A DNA stretch of 64,000 nucleotides from Bordetella genomosp. 11 (GTDB lineage: Bacteria; Pseudomonadota; Gammaproteobacteria; Burkholderiales; Burkholderiaceae_B): assembly GCF_002261215.1 (NCBI RefSeq), contig NZ_NEVS01000001.1, forward strand, positions 1,054,001 to 1,118,000, written 5' to 3'. The notes beneath the pieces are model-generated. The model did no database searches. It was not told the DNA's origin and was given only the letters and a program-made list of their open reading frames with translations. Both the position numbers and the translations under genes were made by a program. Shown here piece after piece: positions 44,842 through 52,956 of this stretch (positions are counted from its first letter, which is position 1; every line of letters begins with the position of its first letter).

Positions 44842-45605
44842 GCCACCCCATCCTGGAAGCCACCGGCATCGTCAAACGCTACGGAAAATTCACCGCGCTT
44901 GGCGGCGTCGACCTGCGCGTGATGCCCGGTACGGTGCACTCGGTGATCGGACCGAACGGCGCCGGCAAGACGACGCTGTTCCATACCCTGACCGGTACCG
45001 TGCCCGTCAGCGGCGGGCGCATCGTATTCGATGGCCACGACGTTACGCGCGAGCCCGACAACGTCCGCGTGCGGCGCGGCATCGCGCGCTCGTTCCAGGT
45101 GACCAGCCTGTTTGCCAACCTGGACGTGCGCGAGAACCTGCGCCTTGCGGCGCAGGGCGGGCACGCCTCCGGCGCCTTCGACATGTGGCACCGGCCCGGC
45201 CGCGACGCCGCCCTGAACGAACTGGTCGACAGCCTGCTCGACCGCCTGGCGCTGCGTCCGCGCGCCGGTGTCGCCGCGGCGTCCCTGTCGCACGGGCAGC
45301 AGCGACGCCTGGAAGTGGGCATGGCGATGGCGGCGCGTCCGCGTGCCATCTTCCTGGACGAGCCCACTTCCGGCATGGGCGTGGACGACCTGGATTCGAT
45401 GAAGGCGCTGATCCGCGGCCTGGCCGCGGACCATACCGTGGTGCTGATCGAGCACAACATGAATATCGTGATGGATATCTCCGATACCGTGACCGTGATG
45501 CAGCAGGGCAGGGTGCTGGTGGAAGGCCCGCCCGCGGCGATCCGCGACGACCCGCGCGTGCGCGCCGCCTACCTCGGCAATATGATCACCGGAGGCCGCG
45601 CATGA
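44838..45605 (+). CDS. Branched-chain-type ABC ATPase, LivG-like
   Basis: A 255-residue ATPase. Walker A is GPNGAGKTT, signature LSHGQQRRLE (an accepted LivG-type variant of LSGGQ), Walker B AIFLDEPTSG, and H-loop LIEHNMNIVMDISD. The usual LivG C-terminus is present (VRAAYLGNMITGG). CAGGAGG precedes the ATG. The stop overlaps the livF start (ATGA). Confidence 0.92.
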   Translation: MSHPILEATGIVKRYGKFTALGGVDLRVMPGTVHSVIGPNGAGKTTLFHTLTGTVPVSGGRIVFDGHDVTREPDNVRVRRGIARSFQVTSLFANLDVRENLRLAAQGGHASGAFDMWHRPGRDAALNELVDSLLDRLALRPRAGVAAASLSHGQQRRLEVGMAMAARPRAIFLDEPTSGMGVDDLDSMKALIRGLAADHTVVLIEHNMNIVMDISDTVTVMQQGRVLVEGPPAAIRDDPRVRAAYLGNMITGGRA

Positions 45606-46300
45606 AACTGCAACTGCGCGACGTGCACGCCTATTACGGCAAAAGCCATATTCTGCAGGGCGTATCGCTGGCCGTGGGCGACGGCGAACTGGTGACCCTG
45701 CTGGGCCGCAACGGCGCGGGCAAATCCACCACGCTGAAGACCATAGCGGGCGCGCTGCGTCCGGCGCGCGGGGATATCCTCTTCGATGGCGCGCCCGTCG
45801 GCGGGCTGCCGGCGCACCGCGTGGCGAGCCTGGGCCTGTGCCTGGTACCCGAACATCGCGGCATTTTCCGGCTGTTGACCGTAGAGGAAAACCTGCTGCT
45901 GGGCGCGCGGCGCCGCTCGCCCTGGCAACTGGCCGATATCTACCGCATTTTCCCGCGCCTGAAAGAACGCCGGCGCAATGGCGGCGCCCAGTTGTCCGGC
46001 GGCGAGCAGCAGATGCTGGCGATCGGCCGCGCGCTGATGAACCATCCCCGCCTGCTGATGCTGGACGAGCCGGTCGAAGGGCTGGCGCCCGTCATCGTCG
46101 AGGAAATCGTCGCGCAGCTCAAGCTGATCCGGCAGCAGGGCGTGCCCATCCTTTTGGTGGAGCAGAACCTGGAAGTCTGCACGCAGCTGGCCGACCGCCA
46201 CTACATCATCGAACAGGGCGCTATCGTGTACGAGGGCAGCAACGCCGATTTTTCCGCCGATGACGCGATCAAGGACCGCTACCTGGGCGTGGGGGTTTGA
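45602..46300 (+). CDS. Branched-chain-type ABC ATPase, LivF-like
   Basis: A 232-residue ATPase partner of the LivG-like protein. Walker A GRNGAGKST, signature LSGGEQQM, Walker B LLMLDEPVEGLAPVIVEEI and H-loop LVEQN are all present. VPEHRGIFRLLTVEENL is the LivF family mark. It overlaps the upstream gene by ATGA and lies 40 bp before the carbamoylase gene. Confidence 0.92.
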   Translation: MKLQLRDVHAYYGKSHILQGVSLAVGDGELVTLLGRNGAGKSTTLKTIAGALRPARGDILFDGAPVGGLPAHRVASLGLCLVPEHRGIFRLLTVEENLLLGARRRSPWQLADIYRIFPRLKERRRNGGAQLSGGEQQMLAIGRALMNHPRLLMLDEPVEGLAPVIVEEIVAQLKLIRQQGVPILLVEQNLEVCTQLADRHYIIEQGAIVYEGSNADFSADDAIKDRYLGVGV

Positions 46301-46340
46301 TGGCTACGGCACGGCGCATCATCTTCTAGAGGAACCGAAC

Positions 46341-47603
46341 ATGTCCGACCCTGCAATCCCATCCTTCCCGCGCATCGATGGCGCGCGCCTGTGGGAATCG
46401 CTGATGGCGCTGGCGCGCATCGGCGCCACCGACAAGGGCGGCGTGTGCCGCCTGGCACTGACGGACCTGGACCGCCAGGGCCGCGATCTGGTCGTGCAGT
46501 GGGCCCGCGAACTGGGCTGCACCGTGCGCATCGACGCCATCGGCAATATCTTCATGCGCCGCGCGGGTCGCCGCAACGACCTGCCCCCGGTCATGACGGG
46601 CAGCCATATCGATACCCAGCCTACCGGCGGCAAGTTCGATGGCAACTACGGCGTCCTGGCCGGCATCGAGGTCCTGCGTACCCTCCATGCCCATGACATC
46701 GTCACCGAGGCTCCCGTGGAAGTCGCCGTCTGGACCAACGAGGAAGGCTCGCGCTTCGTCCCGGTCATGATGGGCTCCGGCGTCTTCGCCGGTGCCTTCA
46801 CCCTGGCGCACGCCCTGGAACAGCGCGACCGCGATGGTATTGCCGTCGCCGACGCCCTGCGCGCCATCGGCTACGACGGCGCCGATGCCGTGGGCGGCCG
46901 CGCCGTGGCCGCCTATTTCGAGGCGCACATCGAGCAAGGCCCCATCCTGGAAGCCAATGGCAAGACCATCGGGCTGGTGCGCGGCGCGCTCGGACAGCGT
47001 TGGTTCGACGTCACCGTCACGGGCATGGAAGCGCACGCGGGGCCTACGCCCATGGAGCTGCGCCACGACGCGCTGCTGGCCGCCGCCGATATCGTCAAGC
47101 AGGTCAACCGCATCGCGCTGGACCACGCGCCGCATGCCCGCGGCACCGTAGGTTGCCTGGACACCTATCCCAATTCCCGCAATGTCATCCCGGGGCGCGT
47201 GCGATTGACGGTGGACCTGCGCGCGGCCGACGACGCCACCCTGACCGCCATGACCGCGGCCATGCGCGACTATTGCGCGGCGCGAACGGGGGTTACCGTG
47301 GATGTGCAGGAAGTGGTCTACTTCCCGCCACAGCCTTTCGATGCGGCACTGGTGGCGTCGCTGGAGGATGGCGCGCGCGAACTGGGCCTGTCTTCCATGG
47401 ACATCGTCAGCGGCGCCGGCCACGATGCCGTCTACCTGGCGCGCGTCGCGCCGACCGCGATGATCTTCGTGCCGTGCAAGGATGGCATCAGCCACAACGA
47501 GATTGAGGACGCCAGCCCGGAACACCTGGAAGCGGGTTGCAATGTGCTGCTGCGCGCCATGCTGCAGACCGCCGGCGTCGCTGCCCGGGAGACCGCCGCA
47601 TGA
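46341..47603 (+). CDS. Zn-dependent carbamoylase (AllC/hydantoinase-C family, M20)
   Basis: A 420-residue cytosolic enzyme cleaving N-carbamoyl or ureido groups, with release of ammonia and carbon dioxide. Metal ligands lie in GSHIDTQPTGGKFDGNYG (His, Asp), WTNEEGSRF (Glu), HIEQGPIL (His) and DGISHNEIEDA (His). The dimerisation lid lies between them. The family includes L-N-carbamoylase, beta-ureidopropionase and allantoate amidohydrolase; which one is present cannot be told. The ATG at 46341 has an AGAGGAACC site. The stop overlaps the M81 gene, so uptake and breakdown are coupled. Confidence 0.9.
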   Translation: MSDPAIPSFPRIDGARLWESLMALARIGATDKGGVCRLALTDLDRQGRDLVVQWARELGCTVRIDAIGNIFMRRAGRRNDLPPVMTGSHIDTQPTGGKFDGNYGVLAGIEVLRTLHAHDIVTEAPVEVAVWTNEEGSRFVPVMMGSGVFAGAFTLAHALEQRDRDGIAVADALRAIGYDGADAVGGRAVAAYFEAHIEQGPILEANGKTIGLVRGALGQRWFDVTVTGMEAHAGPTPMELRHDALLAAADIVKQVNRIALDHAPHARGTVGCLDTYPNSRNVIPGRVRLTVDLRAADDATLTAMTAAMRDYCAARTGVTVDVQEVVYFPPQPFDAALVASLEDGARELGLSSMDIVSGAGHDAVYLARVAPTAMIFVPCKDGISHNEIEDASPEHLEAGCNVLLRAMLQTAGVAARETAA

Positions 47604-49102
47604 AAGTCCTGATCGCGCGGATGAACCACGAGACGAACACGTTCTCGCCCGTCCCCACCCCTTGGTCGGCCTTCGGCCGCAACGGTCCCGCCTGCGGCGA
47701 CGACGCCCGCCGCGAGAACGAAGGCGCCCGCACGGCGATGGGTGCCTTCATCGATCTGGCCAAGGCGCATGGCGCGGACATGGTGACGCCGCTTTCCGCC
47801 TGGGCCTATCCCAGCGGACCGGTGCACGCCGACGCCTACGACCGGATGTGCGCCCGTATCCTGGCGGACGTGCCAGGCTGCGACGCTATCTTCCTGGACC
47901 TGCACGGCGCCATGGTCGCGCAAAATAGCGATGACGGCGAAGGGGACCTGCTGGCCCGCGTGCGCGCGGCGGCGCCCGGCGTGCCGATCGCGGTGGCGCT
48001 GGACCTGCACGGCAATGTGACGGCGCGGATGGTGGAGAACGCGGACGTGATCGTCAGCTTCAAGACTTACCCGCACGTGGATATGTACGAGACCGGTGAC
48101 CATGCGGGCCGGCTGCTGTGGCGCATGATCGCGGGCGAATTCCACCCGGTGATGGCATGGCGGCGTCCGCCGCTGATGACACATACCCTGCGCTCGGCCA
48201 CCGATGCCGGCGCGATGCGCGACGCGGTGCGGGCTGCCCAGGCGGAAGAAGCAGGCGGTATCGCGGCGGCATCCGTGCTGGCAGGCTTCGGGCTGGCGGA
48301 TATTCCCCATCCTTGCATCAGCGTGGTGGTGGTGGCTGATAAGGACCGCGCGCTGGCCGAGGCGGCGGCGGAAAGAATCGCGGCGGGAATCTGGGCGCAA
48401 CGCGATGGTTTCGTATATCGCAGCGAGCCGCTGGCAAACTCCCTGGCACGGGCGGACGCGATGGCGCGGGACGCGCGGCGACCCATTCTGTTGCTCGACC
48501 ACGGGGACAATTGCAATTCCGGCGGCACCTGCGATACGACGGCGGTGCTGGAAGCGGCGCTGGGACGCGGGATGAAGGGCATCCTGGCGGGAGTGGTGTG
48601 CGATCCGGAGGCGGTCGCCCGGATGGTCGAGACCGGCGTGGGGGCGCGGGTGAGTTTGCCGCTGGGGAACAAGCGTTCGCTGGCGTCGCTGGGCATTCAT
48701 GCGCAGCCGATGCAAGCCAGCGGGACGGTGCTGGCCATCACGGATGGCGAGTACGTGATTACCGGGCCGACCTATACCGGCATGCGGGTCAGTATGGGGC
48801 GCACGGCGGTCCTGGATCTGGGCGATGCGCGCGTGGTGGTGTCGGAGCAGACACACGAGCCTTGGGATCTGGCGGTGTTCGAGAGCGTGGGACAGGATCC
48901 GCGGCAGGCGCGGTTCCTGTTGCTGAAGTCGCGGATGTATTGCCGGCCGGTGTTCGTGCCGATTTCCGACGGGCTGGTGGAATGCGATAGCCCGGGTGTG
49001 ACGACTTCGGATTATTCGATCTTTCCTTATGTGAAACGGAGTCGGCCGTTGTATCCGCTGGAAGAGGTGGAGTTCGATGCGGGGGTTCGGCCTGGGGGGT
49101 GA
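47600..49102 (+). CDS. M81-family metallopeptidase (MlrC-like)
   Basis: A 500-residue paralogue of the protein at 12407-13948. Metal motifs are RMNHETNTFSPVPTPW, FLDLHGAMVAQNSDDGEGDLL and ALDLHGNVTARMVENADVIVSFKTYPHVDMYETG. The C-terminal domain has LLDHGDNCNSGGTCDTTAVL. It starts in an ATGA overlap with the carbamoylase gene. Its link to a carbamoylase differs from the first copy's link to a peptide importer, suggesting that the two act on different amide substrates. Confidence 0.9.
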   Translation: MKVLIARMNHETNTFSPVPTPWSAFGRNGPACGDDARRENEGARTAMGAFIDLAKAHGADMVTPLSAWAYPSGPVHADAYDRMCARILADVPGCDAIFLDLHGAMVAQNSDDGEGDLLARVRAAAPGVPIAVALDLHGNVTARMVENADVIVSFKTYPHVDMYETGDHAGRLLWRMIAGEFHPVMAWRRPPLMTHTLRSATDAGAMRDAVRAAQAEEAGGIAAASVLAGFGLADIPHPCISVVVVADKDRALAEAAAERIAAGIWAQRDGFVYRSEPLANSLARADAMARDARRPILLLDHGDNCNSGGTCDTTAVLEAALGRGMKGILAGVVCDPEAVARMVETGVGARVSLPLGNKRSLASLGIHAQPMQASGTVLAITDGEYVITGPTYTGMRVSMGRTAVLDLGDARVVVSEQTHEPWDLAVFESVGQDPRQARFLLLKSRMYCRPVFVPISDGLVECDSPGVTTSDYSIFPYVKRSRPLYPLEEVEFDAGVRPGG

Positions 49103-49210
49103 GGGGTTTGCGGTTTGCTGATGCCGTTGCGTTGGTCGGTGCTGTTGATGTGTGGTTTGCTGATGTGGTCCGCTGACGGGCGCTGTTCGCGGGTGGTTTG
49201 CTAGTGCCGT

Positions 49211-49408
49211 CCGGCGGGGGTGGTGCCTGTCGGGGCCAGCCCGGAGGAGCCGGTCCGGCGCCTTCGCGCCGGACTCCCGCGTTGTCATCTTCGTACGGCG
49301 GCCGAAGTGACGGTGGTTTTCTTGCGGGCTTTTTGCCCGGCCGTCCTCCCTTCAGATTCCCTCGCGCGGCTCCAACGGGCTGGCCCCGACAGGCACCACC
49401 CCCGCCGG
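49211..49408 (+). mobile_element. 198-bp MITE-like element, copy 1
   Basis: Both ends carry a perfect 32-bp terminal inverted repeat (49211-49242 with 49377-49408) starting CCGGCGGGGGTGGTGCC. The interior is GC-rich and has no gene. An identical-length copy lies inverted at 50013-50210. Small size, terminal inverted repeats and lack of a transposase are the marks of a miniature inverted-repeat element, but no clear target-site duplication is visible. Confidence 0.65.
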
Positions 49409-49628
49409 ACTCCGGTTTGCCTTAATCACGGGTGCTGCGACGATCTGGGTTCTTGCGCTTCGTCGGTGGCGGTTGCTGCCGGTGGAAGATTTTGCGGCGC
49501 ACGTCGATCGCTGGCCGCCCAGCGCGGCCAGCGATCGCCTACACGGTGCGTCATGCCGCGGGGGCTTTCGTGCGACGGTCTTGCATCTGGAGTGGATGCC
49601 GTTGCATGCGTACATCCGCATGTGCCTT

Positions 49629-49719
49629 ATGCGAGATGGCCTACGAGCTGCGATGGTCAAACATACGCGACATGGCGAACGAGCCGAGATAGTCAACGAA
49701 ACGCGACATGGCCTACGAG
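49629..49719 (+). repeat. Three 36-bp tandem repeats
   Basis: Units start at 49629, 49665 and 49701, exactly 36 bases apart. A 19-base core of the type ACGCGACATGGCCTACGAG is conserved in all three; the following 17 bases agree partly between the first two. If translated in one frame the units read as 12-residue repeats (TRHGERAEIVNE, TRHGLRARTG), but there is no start or length supporting a real protein. Confidence 0.7.
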
Positions 49720-50012
49720 CGCGTACGGGACTGTCAGGATTCTGGGGTATCCGCGGCATCCAGAGCCTGTGGCGGCGTCAGGATGTTTGTGTCTGCAGCA
49801 GCCTCGACACGTTGCATTCCACCACCGCCGCCATTCCCACCGCCATTCGCATGCAGCCCGTCGCATTCAACCACCGCGTAGGCGCATCGAGGCCGCGCTG
49901 GGCGGCCTCGATGCGACGTGCAACGCGAAATTTTCCAACGGCAGAATCGGCCACCCACGGAGCCCAAGAACTCAATTCGCCCCAGCGGACAGTGAATAAA
50001 GCACATCGGAGT

Positions 50013-50210
50013 CCGGCGGGGGTGGTGCCTGTCGGGGCCAGCCCGTTGGAGCCGCGCGAGGGAATCTGAAGGGAGGACGGCCGGGCAAAAAATCCGCAAG
50101 AACCCCACCGCCACTTCGGCCGCCGGACGAAGATGACGACGCGGGAGTCCGGCGCGAAGGCGCCGGACCGGCTCCTCCGGGCTGGCCCCGACAGGCACCA
50201 CCCCCGACGG
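50013..50210 (-). mobile_element. 198-bp MITE-like element, copy 2 (inverted)
   Basis: Same length as copy 1 and close to it in sequence, in reverse orientation. Its own terminal repeats (50013-50044 with 50179-50210) match at 31 of 32 bases. The few differences from copy 1 are mainly single bases in the middle third. Confidence 0.65.
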
Positions 50211-50295
50211 ACGGCACTAGCAAACCACCCAACAACAGCACCGACCAACGCAACGGCGCATGGGATCGCGGCGGCGGCGGGGCAATGGGATGGCC

Positions 50296-51642
50296 TTATT
50301 CCAGCCCCGCCAGGCGCAGTTCCGCGCACAGCCCGCCGCCTTCGCGGTTGCGCAATGTCAGCGTCCCGCCCGTCACCGCGGCCAGTTGGCTGGCGATGGC
50401 CAGCCCCAGCCCGGTTCCGCCGGTATCCCTGTTGCGCGAACCCTCCAGGCGATAGAACGGCTGCAGCACGTCTTCCAGCCTATCGTCCGGAATCCCCGGA
50501 CCCCGGTCCAGCACCGACACCGTCAGGCTGCCGTCGTCGCGCGGTTCCACGTGGACCTCGGCCGCGCCGCCTCCGTATTTCAGGGCGTTGTCGATCAGGT
50601 TCCCCAGCAGGCGCCGCAGCGCGTGCGGACGCGTCAGCATCGGGCCGCCGCTGGAACCGGTCAGGCTGACATCCTTGCCCGTGTCCTGGTAATCGCAGGT
50701 CAGGCTGTCCAGGAAGGCGCAGATATCCAGGCGCGCCGGCTTCTCCAGCGCCCCGTGCGCCGTGCGCGCGTACGCCAGTCCTTCGCGCACGAGACGCTCC
50801 ACCTCGTCCAGGTCCTGCGCCAGCTTGGTTTTGTCCGGGGACTCGTCCATCAGCTCCGAACGCAGCTTCATGCGCGTGATGGGCGTCTGCAGATCGTGCG
50901 AAATGGCGCCGAGTATGCGCATGCGTTCCGCCAGGTGCGCGGCGATGCGGTCCTGCATGGCATTGAAGGCGGTCGCCGCGTGCGCGACTTCCATGGGCCC
51001 TTGCTCGTCCAGCCGCGGGCCGGTCTTGTTCGGGTCCAGGGTATCGGCGGCATGCGCCAGGCGCGTCAGCGGCCGCACGGCCAGGCGTACGGCATACCAC
51101 ACGCATCCGACCAGCAACAGCAATTGCACGACCAGTACCAGCGGCAGCCACATCGCCAGCGGCATCAGCGACAGATGGATGTCCAGGGTGACCGGGCTGC
51201 CGTCGCGCAGGTGCATCATGGCCTGGATATGCTTGGGATCGCCGGCCATCGCGCGCACGGCAACGTCGCGGCCGGGCAGGGCGTCGCGGATCCGGTCCGC
51301 CGCGGATTGTCCGGCGGAGTTCGTCACGGGCTGGTCGGCCACGCCCTCGCGCAGCAGGTAGACCCGCTTGGCCGTGCTCAGTCGCGACAGCCAGGCGGGC
51401 CGTTCGTCCGGTGGCAGGCGATCCAGGATGTCCATCGCGATGGAGACATCGCTGCCCAGGGCACCCAGCATCATAGACTTGCCGGCTTCGTAGCGTTCGT
51501 AGAATAGCAGGGCCATCGACAGGGCCTGGGCCACGGCCAGGCCCACCAGGAAAATCACGAACAGCCGCACCACCAGGGTACGCGGCCATAGGGCAAAGCG
51601 TTGCGTGGCGCTGGGAGCGGACATCGCGGCGGTCCCGTTCAT
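50296..51642 (-). CDS. Sensor histidine kinase, EnvZ/RstB-like
   Basis: A 448-residue inner-membrane kinase. Spans lie at about 22-46 and 163-187 around a periplasmic sensor of some 115 residues, then HAMP (LAVRPLTRLAHAADTLDPN), then H-box AISHDLQTPITRMKLRSEL with His249, N-box NLIDNALKYG and G-box GGTGLGLAIA. The HDLQTPITRMKLR wording is common in this kinase branch of beta-proteobacteria. The start overlaps the response-regulator stop (ATGA); an in-frame ATG at 51624 is an alternative. The signal is unknown. Confidence 0.9.
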   Translation of the reverse strand: MNGTAAMSAPSATQRFALWPRTLVVRLFVIFLVGLAVAQALSMALLFYERYEAGKSMMLGALGSDVSIAMDILDRLPPDERPAWLSRLSTAKRVYLLREGVADQPVTNSAGQSAADRIRDALPGRDVAVRAMAGDPKHIQAMMHLRDGSPVTLDIHLSLMPLAMWLPLVLVVQLLLLVGCVWYAVRLAVRPLTRLAHAADTLDPNKTGPRLDEQGPMEVAHAATAFNAMQDRIAAHLAERMRILGAISHDLQTPITRMKLRSELMDESPDKTKLAQDLDEVERLVREGLAYARTAHGALEKPARLDICAFLDSLTCDYQDTGKDVSLTGSSGGPMLTRPHALRRLLGNLIDNALKYGGGAAEVHVEPRDDGSLTVSVLDRGPGIPDDRLEDVLQPFYRLEGSRNRDTGGTGLGLAIASQLAAVTGGTLTLRNREGGGLCAELRLAGLE

Positions 51643-52379
51643 GCGTTCTCTTCGGTGACTTCGACCGTGGCGGCGAAGACATAGCCTTCGCTGCGGACGG
51701 TCTTGATGTACATCGGCTCGCGCGCGTCCTCGCGCAGGCGCTGGCGCAGGCGGCTGATCAGCAGGTCGATGGAGCGGCCGAAGACGTCGGCATCGCGCCC
51801 CTGGGTAAGGTTCAGCAGCTGGTCGCGCGTCAGCACCCGTTGCGGATGGTCCAGGAATACGCGCAGCATCCGGTATTCGGCGCCACTGAGGGAGACCACC
51901 GTGCCGCTGCTGTCCAGCAGATGGCGCGCCGTGGTGTCCAGCCGCCAGTCGCCGAAGCGGATCTGCCGGCCCGCCTCCGTGACCTGGAAGTTGGGCGGCA
52001 GCATGCGCGTGCGGCGCAGCACGGCCTTGATGCGCGCCAGCAGCTCGCGCGCGACGAAGGGTTTGACCAGATAGTCGTCGGCACCCATTTCCAGGCCCAG
52101 GACGCGGTCCATATCGTCGCTGCGCGCGGTCAGCAGCACGATGGGGATGCGCTTGTGCTTGCCGCTGCGCAGTTCGCGGCACAGGACCAGGCCGTCGTCG
52201 CCGGGCATCATGATGTCCAGCACGATCAGGTCCACGGTGCTGCTTTCCAGCAGCGTGCGCATCTGCCGCCCGTCGGCCGCGAAAGTGACGTTCAGGCCGT
52301 TCTTCTTCAGGAAGTTGCCGGCCAGTTCGCGGATTTCGCGATCGTCGTCGACGATCATGATGTGATCGACATGGTCCAT
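51639..52379 (-). CDS. OmpR-family response regulator
   Basis: A 246-residue regulator. The receiver has IVDDDRE, phospho-acceptor Asp55 in LIVLDIMMPGDDG, and YLVKPFVARELLARI. The winged helix follows (VVSLSGAEYRMLRVFLDHPQRVLTRDQLLNLTQGRDADVFGRSIDLLISRLRQRL), OmpR-like with a GRSIDLLISRLR recognition helix. Coupled by overlap to its kinase and preceded by a small gene on the same strand. Confidence 0.93.
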   Translation of the reverse strand: MDHVDHIMIVDDDREIRELAGNFLKKNGLNVTFAADGRQMRTLLESSTVDLIVLDIMMPGDDGLVLCRELRSGKHKRIPIVLLTARSDDMDRVLGLEMGADDYLVKPFVARELLARIKAVLRRTRMLPPNFQVTEAGRQIRFGDWRLDTTARHLLDSSGTVVSLSGAEYRMLRVFLDHPQRVLTRDQLLNLTQGRDADVFGRSIDLLISRLRQRLREDAREPMYIKTVRSEGYVFAATVEVTEENA

Positions 52380-52442
52380 CTGCGGTGCCTTTATCGTTGG
52401 CCTGGTGGAAGCGGACGCGGGCCGCCGTCCGGAAGAGTGTAT

Positions 52443-52703
52443 TTAAAATCCGCGCCGCCGGCGTTCGGGGCCGTCCAGGCGATCCTTATCGTCGCGTCGC
52501 TCCCGGCGATCGCGAAGCTGCGGCATGCCGTTATCGACGATCAGTGGGCAGGGGCCGGGCCGCAGCGCCTCGGCGCCCAGGCCGCCCAGCATCAGCAGCA
52601 GGGCGGATACCCAGCGCTTCATGGCTGCCGCGGGACGGCTATGGATGCCGCGTTCGAGGGGGGCGCGGCAAGGCAGGGCGCCGGTATGGCGGTGGGCGGT
52701 CAT
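52443..52703 (-). CDS. Small hypothetical protein upstream of the two-component genes
   Basis: An 86-residue frame. The ATG at 52703 has an AAGGAGCATCGCG site. The middle (MKRWVSALLLMLGGLGAEALRPGPCPLIVDNG) looks like a signal peptide or membrane helix, and the tail is strongly charged (DRRERRDDKDRLDGPERRRRGF). If translation began at the inner Met at 52622, a 59-residue exported peptide would result, but no ribosome site is seen there. It lies 63 bp before the regulator gene and is probably in its operon, so a small accessory or sensor peptide is conceivable. Confidence 0.5.
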   Translation of the reverse strand: MTAHRHTGALPCRAPLERGIHSRPAAAMKRWVSALLLMLGGLGAEALRPGPCPLIVDNGMPQLRDRRERRDDKDRLDGPERRRRGF

Positions 52704-52956
52704 CGCGATGCTCCTTGGCGAGGGGGCCGTGCCGGTTCCGGTCGGGAGCGGCACGGGCGTTCCGCTGTGTCCGGTACGCGATCTGGTCGCTCCGGCAGCG
52801 TCGATGCCCGCTTTATACCGTCCGCGGACGCGCCGTTTGTGTCGTACTGTATACGCCCCGGCAGGGGATACAAAAGCCCAAGAAAATCCCCGGTTGCCGG
52901 CACCGCGGCGATACTTTGGCGCGGTTCAATGCGGGCTCTGGAACCGGAGACCCGAC

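Larger units (their letters stand above)
49103..50295. other. 1.2-kb gene-free region organised as a large inverted repeat
   Basis: No supportable gene lies here. The outer arms match in inverse orientation: the 25 bases at 49123-49147 pair with 50233-50257, the 198-bp elements at 49211-49408 and 50013-50210 are near-identical and inverted, and diverged homology runs further inward for about 150 bp. The left arm has an extra segment of about 45 bp. A triple 36-bp repeat (49629-49719) lies in the central spacer. The whole structure spans 49123-50257. Confidence 0.8.

Noticed and set aside
49629..49719. CRISPR array
   Set aside because: Only three units; the 17-base spacers are short and partly similar to each other, and no cas gene is in the window. 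It is a degenerate tandem repeat.
49220..49999. Protein-coding genes of up to 259 codons across the 1.2-kb inverted-repeat region
   Set aside because: The frames run through the terminal repeats and their mirror images appear in the opposite copy (MVPVGASPEEPVRRLRAG on both), so they reflect repeat DNA, not conserved proteins.
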